From contig NZ_NSBU01000004.1 in NCBI RefSeq assembly GCF_002285415.1, positions 496,001-560,000 of the forward strand: a stretch of 64,000 bases of DNA. Direction: 5' to 3'. Of the stretch, positions 18,894-28,281 are shown piece after piece (position 1 is the first letter of the stretch; each line of letters begins with the position of its first letter). The DNA is from Actibacterium pelagium. GTDB lineage: Bacteria > Pseudomonadota > Alphaproteobacteria > Rhodobacterales > Rhodobacteraceae. Position numbers and translations under genes: made by a program. The notes under the pieces were generated by a model, which was given only the letters and a program-made list of their open reading frames with translations, did no database searches and was not told the origin of the DNA.

Positions 18894-20279
18894 ATGGAGA
18901 TCATATTTCTTCTGAATGGCGAAGAGGTGCGCGTCAGTGGTGCCTCTCCTACTACCACATTACTGGATTGGCTGCGGGAAGAGCGCGGCCTGAAGGGCAC
19001 CAAGGAAGGGTGTAACGAAGGCGACTGCGGGGCCTGTACGGTCGTGGTCACTCATACGCCCGGCACCGAGAAGGGTGCGCAGGCGGTGAATGCCTGTATT
19101 ACCTTCCTGCCGCAGCTTCATGGGTTAGCCGTACGCACCATCGAAGGTGTCAGCGGGCCTGACGGGGCGCTTCATCCGATCCAGCAGGCGATGATTGACG
19201 AGCATGGCTCGCAATGCGGGTTCTGCACGCCGGGCATTGTGAATTCGCTTGTCGCGGCGCAAATCCGGGGGGATCGCGGTTTCGACCGTGTCTTGTCGGG
19301 CAACCTGTGCCGCTGCACCGGCTATGCGCCGATCATCCGCGCGGCGGAAAGCGTTGGCGATGATCCCGAAAGAGACATCCCAAAGTGGCTGCACGAGTTT
19401 CCCGCCGATGACCTGGGCGGGTCCATTGCCTGCGCCCCTGAATCGTCGGACGAGCTGGCCGATTGGTACGCGGCCAACCCCGATGCCACCCTGATCGCCG
19501 GGGCTACCGACGTGGGTCTGTGGGTCACGAAAGGTCTGCGCGACCTGCCCAAGCCCTGCTTCCTGACCCGATGCTGGGATCTGCACCGCTTTGATTTCTC
19601 TGGTGACCAGATGCGCTTTGGCGCGATGGTATCGATCGAAGAGCTGCGCACCCATATCGCCACGGCGCACCCCCACTTTGCCGACATGCTGGACCGGTTT
19701 GCCAGCCAGCAGGTCCGTTCGACCGCGACGATTGGCGGGAATATCGCGAATGGCTCGCCCATCGGCGACAGCCCACCCGCGTTGATCGCCCTTGGTGCAC
19801 GTCTGCATCTGCGCAAAGGCGACACCCGGCGCGAGATCGCGCTGGAAGATTTCTTCATCGACTATGGCAAGCAGGATCGCGCACCCGGAGAGTTCGTCGA
19901 GGCGATCTCTATCCCGCGCCAGCCTGACCGCCTGAAATGCTACAAGCTGTCGAAGCGCTTCGATCAGGATATCTCGGCGGTTTGCGGCTGTTTCAATATC
20001 ACGGTTGAGGGTGGCAAGGTCACCGCCGCCCGCATCGCCTTTGGCGGCATGGCAGGCACCCCCAAACGGGCCAATGCTGTCGAGGCTGCCTTGATCGGGC
20101 AGGACTGGACAGAGGCCACTGTGAGTACCGCCTTGCCGAAATTCGCTCAGGACTACACGCCGCTGTCTGACATGCGGGCCTCGGCTGACTATCGCCTGCA
20201 AACCGCGCAGAACATGCTGCGCCGGTATTTCCTAGAGGATCAGGGTACAGCCACAAACGTGTTGGAGGTGTCGGTATGA
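18894..20279 (+). CDS. xdhA: xanthine dehydrogenase small subunit (FeS/FAD)
   Basis: 461 residues from the ATG at 18894; an in-frame ATG at 18867 would add nine residues. Two [2Fe-2S] domains: plant-type cysteines at about 40, 45, 48 and 68 (CNEGDCGAC), then C108/C111 (CGFC) and C139/C141 (CRC). From about 170 onward comes the FAD-binding domain ([18 protein letters not shown]). It takes electrons from the molybdenum subunit to NAD+. The stop overlaps xdhB by 4 bases. With XdhB it oxidises hypoxanthine and xanthine to urate. Confidence 0.95.
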   Translation: MEIIFLLNGEEVRVSGASPTTTLLDWLREERGLKGTKEGCNEGDCGACTVVVTHTPGTEKGAQAVNACITFLPQLHGLAVRTIEGVSGPDGALHPIQQAMIDEHGSQCGFCTPGIVNSLVAAQIRGDRGFDRVLSGNLCRCTGYAPIIRAAESVGDDPERDIPKWLHEFPADDLGGSIACAPESSDELADWYAANPDATLIAGATDVGLWVTKGLRDLPKPCFLTRCWDLHRFDFSGDQMRFGAMVSIEELRTHIATAHPHFADMLDRFASQQVRSTATIGGNIANGSPIGDSPPALIALGARLHLRKGDTRREIALEDFFIDYGKQDRAPGEFVEAISIPRQPDRLKCYKLSKRFDQDISAVCGCFNITVEGGKVTAARIAFGGMAGTPKRANAVEAALIGQDWTEATVSTALPKFAQDYTPLSDMRASADYRLQTAQNMLRRYFLEDQGTATNVLEVSV

Positions 20280-22549
20280 GCGTCGCTAAACCCCTTCCCC
20301 ACGATTCAGCGCGCGGGCACGTGACGGGTGCGGCCCGCTATGTCGATGACATTCCGGTTCCCGTCGGGTGCCTGCATCTGGCCTTTGGCCTGTCAGAGAT
20401 CGCGCATGGCCGAGTGACCGAAATGGACCTTTCTGCGGTGAAATCCGCGCCGGGGGTTCGGCTGGTTCTGTCCCCGGACAATCTGATCCCGATGCCCGAT
20501 TGTTCGCCGTCGATCCATGACGAGCCGCTGCTTGGCGGGCCAGAGGTCAAGTACCTCGGCCAACCCCTGTTCATCGTCGCGGCAACCAGCCATCTGGCAG
20601 CCCGGCGCGCGGCGCGTCTGGCCAAGGTCAGCTATGAAAAAGCCCCGGCCATCCTGACGATCGACGACGCTCTTGCGGCGAACAGCCGGTTCGAAGACGG
20701 CCCGCGCATCTGGGCACGCGGGGATGCAGAGGCCGCTATCGCCTCGGCCCCGAATATGCTGGAAGGTCAGCTAGAGATTGGCGGGCAAGAGCATTTCTAT
20801 CTGGAAGGTCAGGCCGCTATGGCCCTGCCGCAAGAGGGGGACGATATGCTCGTTCATTCCTCGACCCAGCACCCGACCGAGATTCAGCACAAGGTGGCCC
20901 ATGCGCTAGAGGTTCCCATGCATGCGGTCCGGGTCGAAACCCGCCGTATGGGCGGTGGCTTTGGCGGCAAGGAAAGTCAGGGCAACGCGCTGGCGATTGC
21001 CTGCGCGATGGCCGCGCGGGCCACGGGCCAGCCCTGCAAGATGCGCTATGACCGCGATGACGACATGATGATCACCGGTAAGCGTCATGACTTCCGGCTG
21101 GGGTATCGCGTTGGTTTCGACGATGACGGCCGTGTGCAAGGGATAGAGTTCCTGCACTGGGCGCGATGCGGCTGGGCGCAGGACCTGTCACTGCCGGTTG
21201 CCGATCGCGCTATGCTGCATGCGGACAATGCCTATTGGCTGCCGCATGTCCGGATCGAAAGCCACCGGATGAAGACCCACACCCAATCCGCCACCGCTTT
21301 TCGCGGCTTCGGCGGGCCGCAGGGGATGATCGGTGTCGAGCGTGTGATGGACCACATCGCCCACCATCTGGGGGCCGACCCGGTCGAGGTGCGGCAGCGG
21401 AATTACTATTCCTCGGAAGGGTCAACAACGCCCTATGGTCAGACGGTTGAGGATTTTGAACTCGACGGGATAACAGAGGCGCTTTTGGCCTCTTCCGAAT
21501 ACGCCGCCCGAAAACAGGCCGTGGCGGATTGGAACGCCAAGAACCCGGTTCTGAAGAAGGGGATCGGCTTTAGCCCGGTGAAGTTCGGGATCAGCTTTAC
21601 GCTGACCCACCTGAACCAGGCGGGGGCCCTCGTGCATGTCTATCAGGACGGTTCGATCCACATGAATCACGGTGGGACAGAGATGGGGCAGGGCCTGTTC
21701 CAGAAGGTGTCACAGGTCGCGGCCAGTGTGTTCGGGGTGGACCCGAGCGTCGTGAAAATCACCGCAACAGATACGGCCAAGGTGCCGAATACCTCGGCCA
21801 CAGCGGCCTCTAGCGGGGCCGATCTGAACGGCATGGCGGTCAAGATCGCCTGTGAGACCCTGCGCACCCGGATTGCAGAGCATCTATCCGAGATCCATCA
21901 GGCCGACCCTGCAACGGTGCAATTCGCTGACGGTCAGGTTCGGGTGGGTGATCGCACGATCAGCTTCAGCGACGCCGCGAAAAGCGCCTATGAGGCGCGT
22001 ATCAGCCTTAGCGCTACTGGGTTCTACAAGACCCCGAAACTGGCATGGGATCGGATCAAGGGCGAAGGCCGCCCGTTCTTCTATTTCGCCTATGGCGCGG
22101 CCGTGACCGAGGTGGTCATCGACACGCTGACCGGCGAAAACCGCATCCTGCGCACTGATATCCTGCACGATGCGGGCAACTCTTTGAATCCCGCCCTTGA
22201 TATCGGGCAGGTCGAAGGGGCCTATGTGCAGGGCGCGGGCTGGCTGACCACCGAAGAGCTTGTCTGGGACAATGACGGTCGCCTGCGCACCCACGCGCCT
22301 TCGACGTACAAGATCCCGGCCTGTTCGGACCGGCCCGATCTGTTCAACGTCGATCTTTGGAACCGTGAGAACCGCGAAGAAACCATCTATCGGTCAAAAG
22401 CTGTGGGTGAGCCGCCCTTCATGCTGGGCATCTCGGCCTTCATGGCGTTAAGCGATGCGGTCAGCGCCTGCGGTGACACCTATCCAGACCTGCAGGCCCC
22501 CGCCACCGCCGAACAGGTGTTGGCAGCCATCGGAAGGGCGCAGCGATGA
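20276..22549 (+). CDS. xdhB: xanthine dehydrogenase large subunit (molybdenum)
   Basis: 757 residues, full length. It binds the molybdopterin cofactor and oxidises hypoxanthine/xanthine. Key features: [11 protein letters not shown] with an active-site Glu, [22 protein letters not shown] with the substrate-orienting Arg, and the catalytic Glu in [11 protein letters not shown] near the C-terminus. It overlaps xdhA and xdhC by four bases each. The intact Arg and Glu support a purine substrate rather than an aldehyde or aromatic one. Confidence 0.95.
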   Translation: MSVAKPLPHDSARGHVTGAARYVDDIPVPVGCLHLAFGLSEIAHGRVTEMDLSAVKSAPGVRLVLSPDNLIPMPDCSPSIHDEPLLGGPEVKYLGQPLFIVAATSHLAARRAARLAKVSYEKAPAILTIDDALAANSRFEDGPRIWARGDAEAAIASAPNMLEGQLEIGGQEHFYLEGQAAMALPQEGDDMLVHSSTQHPTEIQHKVAHALEVPMHAVRVETRRMGGGFGGKESQGNALAIACAMAARATGQPCKMRYDRDDDMMITGKRHDFRLGYRVGFDDDGRVQGIEFLHWARCGWAQDLSLPVADRAMLHADNAYWLPHVRIESHRMKTHTQSATAFRGFGGPQGMIGVERVMDHIAHHLGADPVEVRQRNYYSSEGSTTPYGQTVEDFELDGITEALLASSEYAARKQAVADWNAKNPVLKKGIGFSPVKFGISFTLTHLNQAGALVHVYQDGSIHMNHGGTEMGQGLFQKVSQVAASVFGVDPSVVKITATDTAKVPNTSATAASSGADLNGMAVKIACETLRTRIAEHLSEIHQADPATVQFADGQVRVGDRTISFSDAAKSAYEARISLSATGFYKTPKLAWDRIKGEGRPFFYFAYGAAVTEVVIDTLTGENRILRTDILHDAGNSLNPALDIGQVEGAYVQGAGWLTTEELVWDNDGRLRTHAPSTYKIPACSDRPDLFNVDLWNRENREETIYRSKAVGEPPFMLGISAFMALSDAVSACGDTYPDLQAPATAEQVLAAIGRAQR

Positions 22550-23505
22550 GCTTCGATCGGGACACCCTGCTGGACCTGATCCAAGTTCACGGCCCCGTTG
22601 TCCGCGTGGTTGTGGCCCAAGTTGCGGGTTCCACCCCACGCGAGGTCGGCGCAGCGATGGTTGTCTGGGCGGACGGTCAGTCGGGCACAATCGGCGGCGG
22701 CGCGCTTGAATTCGAAGCGGCCACTTTGGCCCGGGCGATGCTGGAATCTGGCCGCAAGCAGTCTTTGCAGAAGATCCCGCTTGGCCCGGCACGCGGGCAA
22801 TGCTGTGGGGGATCGGTCAGCCTGTTGTCCGAGGCCTATGACGAGGCGGCGCTCGCCGAAACCGGCGCGATTGTCGCCCGATCCGTTTCTGGCGACACGG
22901 TGATGCCGTTGCGGGTTCAGAAGCTGCTGGCCCAGATGCGCAACGGAACCACACCGCTGGCCCCGCAACTGCTGGATGGTTGGATGGTAGAGCCTTTGGC
23001 CAACCCCTCTCGCCCGATATGGGTTTGGGGTGCGGGCCATGTGGGTCGAGCTATCGTGCAGGTCATGGCACCACTGCCGGATTTCGCGGTGACGTGGGTG
23101 GATACCGGCGCAGACCGTTTCCCGGCGGACATCCCTAAGGGAGTGAACCAACTGGTCGCCGCCAAGCCTGCTGATGTGGTCCGATTTGCCCCCCGAAACG
23201 CCGAACACCTGATCCTGACCTACAGCCATCCGCTGGATCTAGAGCTGTGTCATCAGGTGCTGCACCACGGTTTTTCCTTCGCCGGAGTCATCGGCTCGGC
23301 GACCAAATGGGCGCGCTTTAGGAAACGGCTGCGTGATCTGGGCCACTCTGAAGCCCAAATTTCACGCATTTGTTGTCCAATTGGGCAACCAGAGCTTGGA
23401 AAACACCCGCAGGCAATTGCCGTCGGCGTCACCTCCGAGTTACTAAAAGGTCAACCAGAACAAACAACAGGGGAATTGCCGGGTGACAGCGCTGTTGAAA
23501 CTTGA
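22546..23505 (+). CDS. xdhC: xanthine dehydrogenase accessory protein XdhC
   Basis: 319 residues. The N-terminal XdhC/CoxI domain (RVVVAQVAGSTPREVGAAM, GGGALE, GQCCGGSVSLL) is followed by a Rossmann-like domain (WVWGAGHVGRAIV). It binds and sulfurates molybdenum cofactor and loads it into XdhB. Its final 23 bases overlap the next gene, coupling cofactor loading and transporter synthesis. Confidence 0.94.
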   Translation: MSFDRDTLLDLIQVHGPVVRVVVAQVAGSTPREVGAAMVVWADGQSGTIGGGALEFEAATLARAMLESGRKQSLQKIPLGPARGQCCGGSVSLLSEAYDEAALAETGAIVARSVSGDTVMPLRVQKLLAQMRNGTTPLAPQLLDGWMVEPLANPSRPIWVWGAGHVGRAIVQVMAPLPDFAVTWVDTGADRFPADIPKGVNQLVAAKPADVVRFAPRNAEHLILTYSHPLDLELCHQVLHHGFSFAGVIGSATKWARFRKRLRDLGHSEAQISRICCPIGQPELGKHPQAIAVGVTSELLKGQPEQTTGELPGDSAVET

Positions 23506-24994
23506 AGGGCTGACGAAAGCCTATCCCGGTGTCGTGGCCAATGACGATGTCTCGTTCGAGATTCGTAAGGGCGAGGTTCATGCCTTGCTGGGCGAGAACG
23601 GCGCTGGCAAATCGACCCTTGTGAAAATGATCTACGGGCTGGTCAAACCCGACCGTGGACAGATGGAGTTCGATGGCGTGCCCTTCGCCCCGGTCGAGCC
23701 ACGCGCGGCGCGGGCCACCGGCGTCGCGATGGTGTTCCAGCATTTCTCGTTGTTTGAGGCGCTGGACGTGGCTGAGAATGTCGCCCTGGGGATGGAAAAC
23801 CCCCCGTCGCAGCGCGAACTGGCCGCCCGTATCCGCGAGGTTAGCGAGGCTTACGGCCTGCCGCTGGACCCGCATCGCACCGTTGGAGACCTTAGCGCCG
23901 GCGAGCGTCAGCGGGTCGAGATCATTCGCTGCCTTCTGCAGGACCCCAAGCTTCTGATCATGGACGAACCGACCAGTGTTCTGACCCCGCAAGAGGTTGA
24001 AATCCTGTTCCAAACCCTGCGCAAGCTACAGTCCGAAGGCACCTCTATCCTGTATATCTCGCATAAGCTGGAAGAAATCCGCGCGCTTTGTGATGGTGCG
24101 ACGGTTCTGCGGCTTGGCAAAGTGGTCGGCCGCTGCGACCCGCGCGAGAAATCGGCCGCCGAATTGGCCGAGATGATGGTGGGCAGCAAGCTGCAACCGC
24201 CCATACGCGACGCCCATGAACCGGGTGACGTGGTGCTAGAGGTCTCGAACCTCTCTCAGGCCTCGCATTCGGCATTTGGGACGGCGTTGAAGGATATCTC
24301 TTTTACTGTCCGCGCGGGTGAGGTTTTGGGCATCGGTGGTGTTGCGGGCAACGGGCAGGACGAATTGCTGTCGGCCCTGTCGGGTGAAAGCCCTGCCGCC
24401 CGCCACGCGGTTAAGATCGGTGGGGAAGAGATCGGGCATATGGGCCCCAACCAGCGTCGCCAGATCGCGGTTCTGGCCGCCCCCGAAGAACGGCTTGGCC
24501 ATGCTGCCGCGCCGGGGATGAGCCTGACCGAAAATGCCTTGCTGACCGGCGCAGTCCGGCAGGGTCTGACCAAGAACGGGTTCCTGAAGTGGGGCGATAC
24601 CCGCGCCTTTGCGGAACTGATCATCAAGGAATTCGACGTTCGCACGCCGGGCCCCGAAAACGCGGCGCGGTCCCTGTCGGGCGGCAACCTGCAGAAATTC
24701 GTGATCGGACGAGAGGTCCTGCAGCGCCCCGAGGTTCTGGTGGTGAACCAGCCGACGTGGGGCGTTGACGCCTCTGCCGCTGCAGCGATCCGCCAGTCGA
24801 TCCTAGATCTGGCCGAGGCCGGCGCGGCGATCGTCGTAATCTCGCAGGATTTGGATGAGCTTATGGAAATCTCGGACCGTTTCGCGGCCCTGAACGAAGG
24901 GCGCATGTCTAAGCCGCAACCGGCACGCGGCCTGACCATGGAAGAGATCGGCCTGATGATGGGCGGCGCCCATGACATGGAGGTGGCATCATGA
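23483..24994 (+). CDS. ABC transporter ATP-binding protein, BMP/nucleoside type
   Basis: 503 residues with two fused ATPase halves, as in sugar and nucleoside importers. The first half has GENGAGKST, LSAGERQRVEI and LLIMDEPTSVL; the second has a degenerate P-loop (GVAGNGQDELL) and LSGGNLQKFVIGREV. The GTG start at 23483 overlaps xdhC and is confirmed by the family N-terminus (LLKLEGLTKAYPGV). It powers the importer formed with the two permeases and BMP protein downstream. Likely cargo: nucleosides or purine bases. Confidence 0.92.
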   Translation: MTALLKLEGLTKAYPGVVANDDVSFEIRKGEVHALLGENGAGKSTLVKMIYGLVKPDRGQMEFDGVPFAPVEPRAARATGVAMVFQHFSLFEALDVAENVALGMENPPSQRELAARIREVSEAYGLPLDPHRTVGDLSAGERQRVEIIRCLLQDPKLLIMDEPTSVLTPQEVEILFQTLRKLQSEGTSILYISHKLEEIRALCDGATVLRLGKVVGRCDPREKSAAELAEMMVGSKLQPPIRDAHEPGDVVLEVSNLSQASHSAFGTALKDISFTVRAGEVLGIGGVAGNGQDELLSALSGESPAARHAVKIGGEEIGHMGPNQRRQIAVLAAPEERLGHAAAPGMSLTENALLTGAVRQGLTKNGFLKWGDTRAFAELIIKEFDVRTPGPENAARSLSGGNLQKFVIGREVLQRPEVLVVNQPTWGVDASAAAAIRQSILDLAEAGAAIVVISQDLDELMEISDRFAALNEGRMSKPQPARGLTMEEIGLMMGGAHDMEVAS

Positions 24995-26076
24995 TCCGTC
25001 TGGAAAAACGCCCCTCGCCGTCACGCTTCTGGGCGGCAGCTACCCCGGTTCTGGCCGTTATCGCGACGATGATCGCGGGCGGTATCCTGTTCGCGGCCCT
25101 TGGCAAGAACCCGTTCGAAGCCATTCGCACCATTTTCTGGGACCCGCTGTTCCATGAAAGCTTTGCCGCTTATTCCCGCCCACAACTTCTGGTCAAAGCC
25201 GGGCCGCTGATCCTGATCGCCATCGGCTTGTCGATGGGCTTTCGCGCTGGCATCTGGAACATCGGGGCCGAGGGTCAGTACATCATGGGTGCCATCTTTG
25301 GCGCGGGGGCTGGTCTGGCCTTTTACCCGTCGGAAAGCTTCCTGATCTTCCCGCTGATGGTGGTTGCAGGGGCCGTTGGGGGTTGGGCCTGGGCGATGAT
25401 CCCGGCGGTCTTGAAAACCAAGTTCGGGACCAATGAAATCCTTGTCTCGCTGATGCTGGTCTATGTGGCCGAGAACATCTTGGCCTCGGTTTCTTCTGGT
25501 CTGTTGCAAAACCCCGATGGCATGGGCTTCCCCGGCAGCCGGAACTTCGGTCAGTGGCCTGCCGCGGCCAACACCGAGATTTTCGTGAATTCCGGTATGC
25601 ATTGGGGCGTCGTGACCGCGTTTATCGTGGTGATCTTCGCCTATGTCATGCTGACGCGCCACATCCTTGGCTTCCAGATCCGCCTGACCGGGGAAAGCCC
25701 GCGTGCGGCACGGTTTGCTGGTGTGAACCCGACCCGTCTGATCCTGATCTGCCTTGGCCTTTCGGGTGCTCTGGCCGGGATGGCAGGCTTGTTCGAGGTC
25801 TCTGGCCCCGCCGGTCAGATCAGCATCGACTTCGGCTCTGGCTATGGCTTCACCGCGATCATCGTGGCCTTCCTAGGTCGCTTGAACCCGATCGGCATCC
25901 TGCTGGCGGGTCTTCTGATGGCGCTGACCTATATCGGCGGCGAGCTTGCACAGCTGATGCTGGGCCTGCCCTCGGCCGCGATCCAGCTGTTCCAAGGCAT
26001 GCTGTTGTTCTTCCTGCTTGCGATGGACGTGCTGTCCAATTATCGCATCCGCATCGGCAAAACGGAGGTCGCGTGA
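24991..26076 (+). CDS. ABC transporter permease, BMP/nucleoside type (first)
   Basis: 361 residues, about ten hydrophobic segments. Family features are GLSMGFRAGIWNIGAEGQYIMGAI and FQIRLTGESPRAARFAGVNPTR. It starts on the ATGA overlap with the ATPase gene and ends on TGATG shared with the second permease. Confidence 0.92.
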   Translation: MIRLEKRPSPSRFWAAATPVLAVIATMIAGGILFAALGKNPFEAIRTIFWDPLFHESFAAYSRPQLLVKAGPLILIAIGLSMGFRAGIWNIGAEGQYIMGAIFGAGAGLAFYPSESFLIFPLMVVAGAVGGWAWAMIPAVLKTKFGTNEILVSLMLVYVAENILASVSSGLLQNPDGMGFPGSRNFGQWPAAANTEIFVNSGMHWGVVTAFIVVIFAYVMLTRHILGFQIRLTGESPRAARFAGVNPTRLILICLGLSGALAGMAGLFEVSGPAGQISIDFGSGYGFTAIIVAFLGRLNPIGILLAGLLMALTYIGGELAQLMLGLPSAAIQLFQGMLLFFLLAMDVLSNYRIRIGKTEVA

Positions 26077-27008
26077 TGGACCTTTCTTCGATCAACCCCG
26101 TCTTTCTGATTGCCTCACTAATGGTGGCGGCAACCCCGATCCTTCTGGCCGCATTGGGCGAGATGGTGGTCGAGAAAGCCGGTGTCCTGAACCTTGGTGT
26201 TGAAGGCATGATGATCACCGGCGCGGTCTGTGGGTTCATCGTCGCGGTGGAAAGCGGCAGCCCGACGCTTGGCTTCATCTGCGCGGCCCTGGGCGGCGCG
26301 CTTTTGTCGTTGCTTTTTGGTGTGCTGACCCAGTTCCTTTTGTCGAACCAAGTGGCCACCGGTCTGGGTCTGACCCTGTTCGGTCTGGGCCTGTCGGCGC
26401 TGATGGGGCAGGGCTATATCGGGATCAAAGCACCCGAGGTATTTCGGCTGGATATCCCGGTCATCTCTGACATTCCGGTCCTTGGGCCGATCCTGTTTTC
26501 CCATGATCTGATGGTCTATCTGTCGCTGGCTCTGGTCGCCGGGGTCTGGGCCGGGCTGAAATATACCCGCGCCGGGATGATCCTGCGCGCGGTGGGGGAA
26601 AACCACGATGCGGCCCATGCTTTGGGTTATAAGGTTGTGCGCATCCGCCTGATGGCGATTGCTTTTGGCGGGGCCTGCGCAGGGCTGGGCGGGGCATACC
26701 TCAGCCTGATCCGTGTTCCGCAATGGACCGAGGGCATGACCGCAGGGGCTGGCTGGATCGCGCTGGCGCTGGTGGTTTTTGCCAGCTGGAAAGCGGGCCG
26801 CGTCCTGCTTGGCGCCTATCTGTTCGGCGGAATTACGGTATTGCAGCTGAACCTACAGGCCGCAGGTGTTGCAATTCCTGTCGAATATCTGTCGATGTCG
26901 CCCTACTTGATCACTATAATCGTTCTGGTCATCATCTCTGCCGATAAGAGTCGGGCTGCGCTAAACGCCCCGGCGTCTTTGGGCCGAAGTTTCCACGCCT
27001 CTAACTAG
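26076..27008 (+). CDS. ABC transporter permease, BMP/nucleoside type (second)
   Basis: 310 residues and hydrophobic. Features: LAALGEMVVEKAGVLNLGVEGMM and YTRAGMILRAVGENHDAAHALGY. The ATG at 26076 is preceded by GGAGGT (26064-26069); the same frame is open far upstream, but only through antisense-like DNA of the first permease. It forms the membrane heterodimer with the first permease. Confidence 0.92.
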   Translation: MDLSSINPVFLIASLMVAATPILLAALGEMVVEKAGVLNLGVEGMMITGAVCGFIVAVESGSPTLGFICAALGGALLSLLFGVLTQFLLSNQVATGLGLTLFGLGLSALMGQGYIGIKAPEVFRLDIPVISDIPVLGPILFSHDLMVYLSLALVAGVWAGLKYTRAGMILRAVGENHDAAHALGYKVVRIRLMAIAFGGACAGLGGAYLSLIRVPQWTEGMTAGAGWIALALVVFASWKAGRVLLGAYLFGGITVLQLNLQAAGVAIPVEYLSMSPYLITIIVLVIISADKSRAALNAPASLGRSFHASN

Positions 27009-27040
27009 GGGCAACTGCTTAACCAACCTGGGAGTAATCC

Positions 27041-28114
27041 ATGAAAATCACCACCATTCTGACAGGGGCCGCCCTTGCCCTTGGTCTGGCAGGCGCTGCT
27101 GCTGCCCAAGACAAACTGAAAGTGGGCTTTGTCTATGTGGGCCCCGTCGGCGACGGCGGCTGGACCTACGAACACGATCAAGGCCGTCTGGCCGTGGAAG
27201 AAGCCTTGGGTGACAAGGTCGAAACCATCTATCAGGAAAGCGTCCCAGAAGGTGCAGACTCCGAACGCGTGATGACCCAGATGGCCCTGTCCGGCGCCAA
27301 GCTTATCTTCACCACCTCGTTTGGTTACATGGACCCGACCATCAACGTTGCGGCCAAGTTCCCCGATGTGAAATTCGAGCACGCCACTGGCTATAAGCGC
27401 GCGGACAACGTCTCGACCTATTCGGCGCGTTTCTACGAAGGCCGTGCGGTTCAGGGCCACATCGCAGGCAAGATGACCAAGACCAACAAGATTGGTTACA
27501 TCGCTTCCTTCCCGATCCCGGAAGTTATCCGTGGCATCAACTCTGCCTATATCCACGCCAAGAAAGTGAACCCCGATGTCGAGTTCTCGATCGTTTGGGC
27601 CTACACATGGTTCGACCCGGCGAAAGAGGCTGACGCAGCCAAAGCGCTGATCGAACAGGGCGCCGACGTGATCCTGCAGCACACCGACTCGACCGCGCCT
27701 CAGGCCGCGGCAGAGCAGGCGGGCGGCGTTGTCACCTTCGGTCAGGCCTCGGATATGGCGGAATACGCGCCGTTCCCGCGCGTCAGCTCGATCATCGACA
27801 ACTGGGCGCCTTACTATGTTGCCCGGACCCAAGCGGTTCTGGACGGCACTTGGGAAAGCGTCGACACCTGGGACGGTATCCCCACCGGCATGGTTGAAAT
27901 CGGTGAGATCACCGACGCGGTTCCGGCCGACGTGAAAGCCGAAGCTCTGGCAATGATCGAAGCCATGCGCACCGGCGATTACCACCCGTTCACCGGCCCG
28001 CTGAAAAAGCAGGACGGCAGCGACTGGCTTGCAGACGGCGAAGTAGCAGATGACGGCACTCTGGCCGGCATGAGCTTCTATGTCGAAGGCCTGACCGGCG
28101 ACATCCCGAACTAA
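27041..28114 (+). CDS. BMP family substrate-binding protein
   Basis: 357 residues with a Sec signal (MKITTILTGAALALGLAGAAAAQ) and no lipobox cysteine, so a soluble periplasmic protein. The BMP domain shows VGFVYVGPVGDGGWTYEHDQG, SFGYMDP, GYIASFPIPEVIRGINSA and LQHTDSTAPQAA. The family (PnrA/BmpA-like) binds purine nucleosides or related compounds. Last gene of the xdhC-linked operon; a strong terminator follows. Placing the binding protein last, behind its own good Shine-Dalgarno (GGGAGT), contrasts with the other two importers. Confidence 0.92.
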   Translation: MKITTILTGAALALGLAGAAAAQDKLKVGFVYVGPVGDGGWTYEHDQGRLAVEEALGDKVETIYQESVPEGADSERVMTQMALSGAKLIFTTSFGYMDPTINVAAKFPDVKFEHATGYKRADNVSTYSARFYEGRAVQGHIAGKMTKTNKIGYIASFPIPEVIRGINSAYIHAKKVNPDVEFSIVWAYTWFDPAKEADAAKALIEQGADVILQHTDSTAPQAAAEQAGGVVTFGQASDMAEYAPFPRVSSIIDNWAPYYVARTQAVLDGTWESVDTWDGIPTGMVEIGEITDAVPADVKAEALAMIEAMRTGDYHPFTGPLKKQDGSDWLADGEVADDGTLAGMSFYVEGLTGDIPN

Positions 28115-28134
28115 TATTCCGGATGACCCAATAG

Positions 28135-28163
28135 AAAGGCCCGCCGTCGTGCGGGCCTTTTTT
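28135..28163 (+). terminator. rho-independent terminator of the xdh/BMP operon
   Basis: Perfect 10-bp stem (AAAGGCCCGC at 28135-28144, GCGGGCCTTT at 28151-28160) with a 6-base loop and six T residues. Confidence 0.93.
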
Positions 28164-28281
28164 GATTCAGGGGCGACAGTTCTGCGAATTGTCGGCGCAA
28201 ATGATTGAACTGCGGCAAGCGCAAGTTTACATGGGGTCAACAAGCCCTGAAAGCCGACGCCGTCTTTGAAGGAGACCCCAC

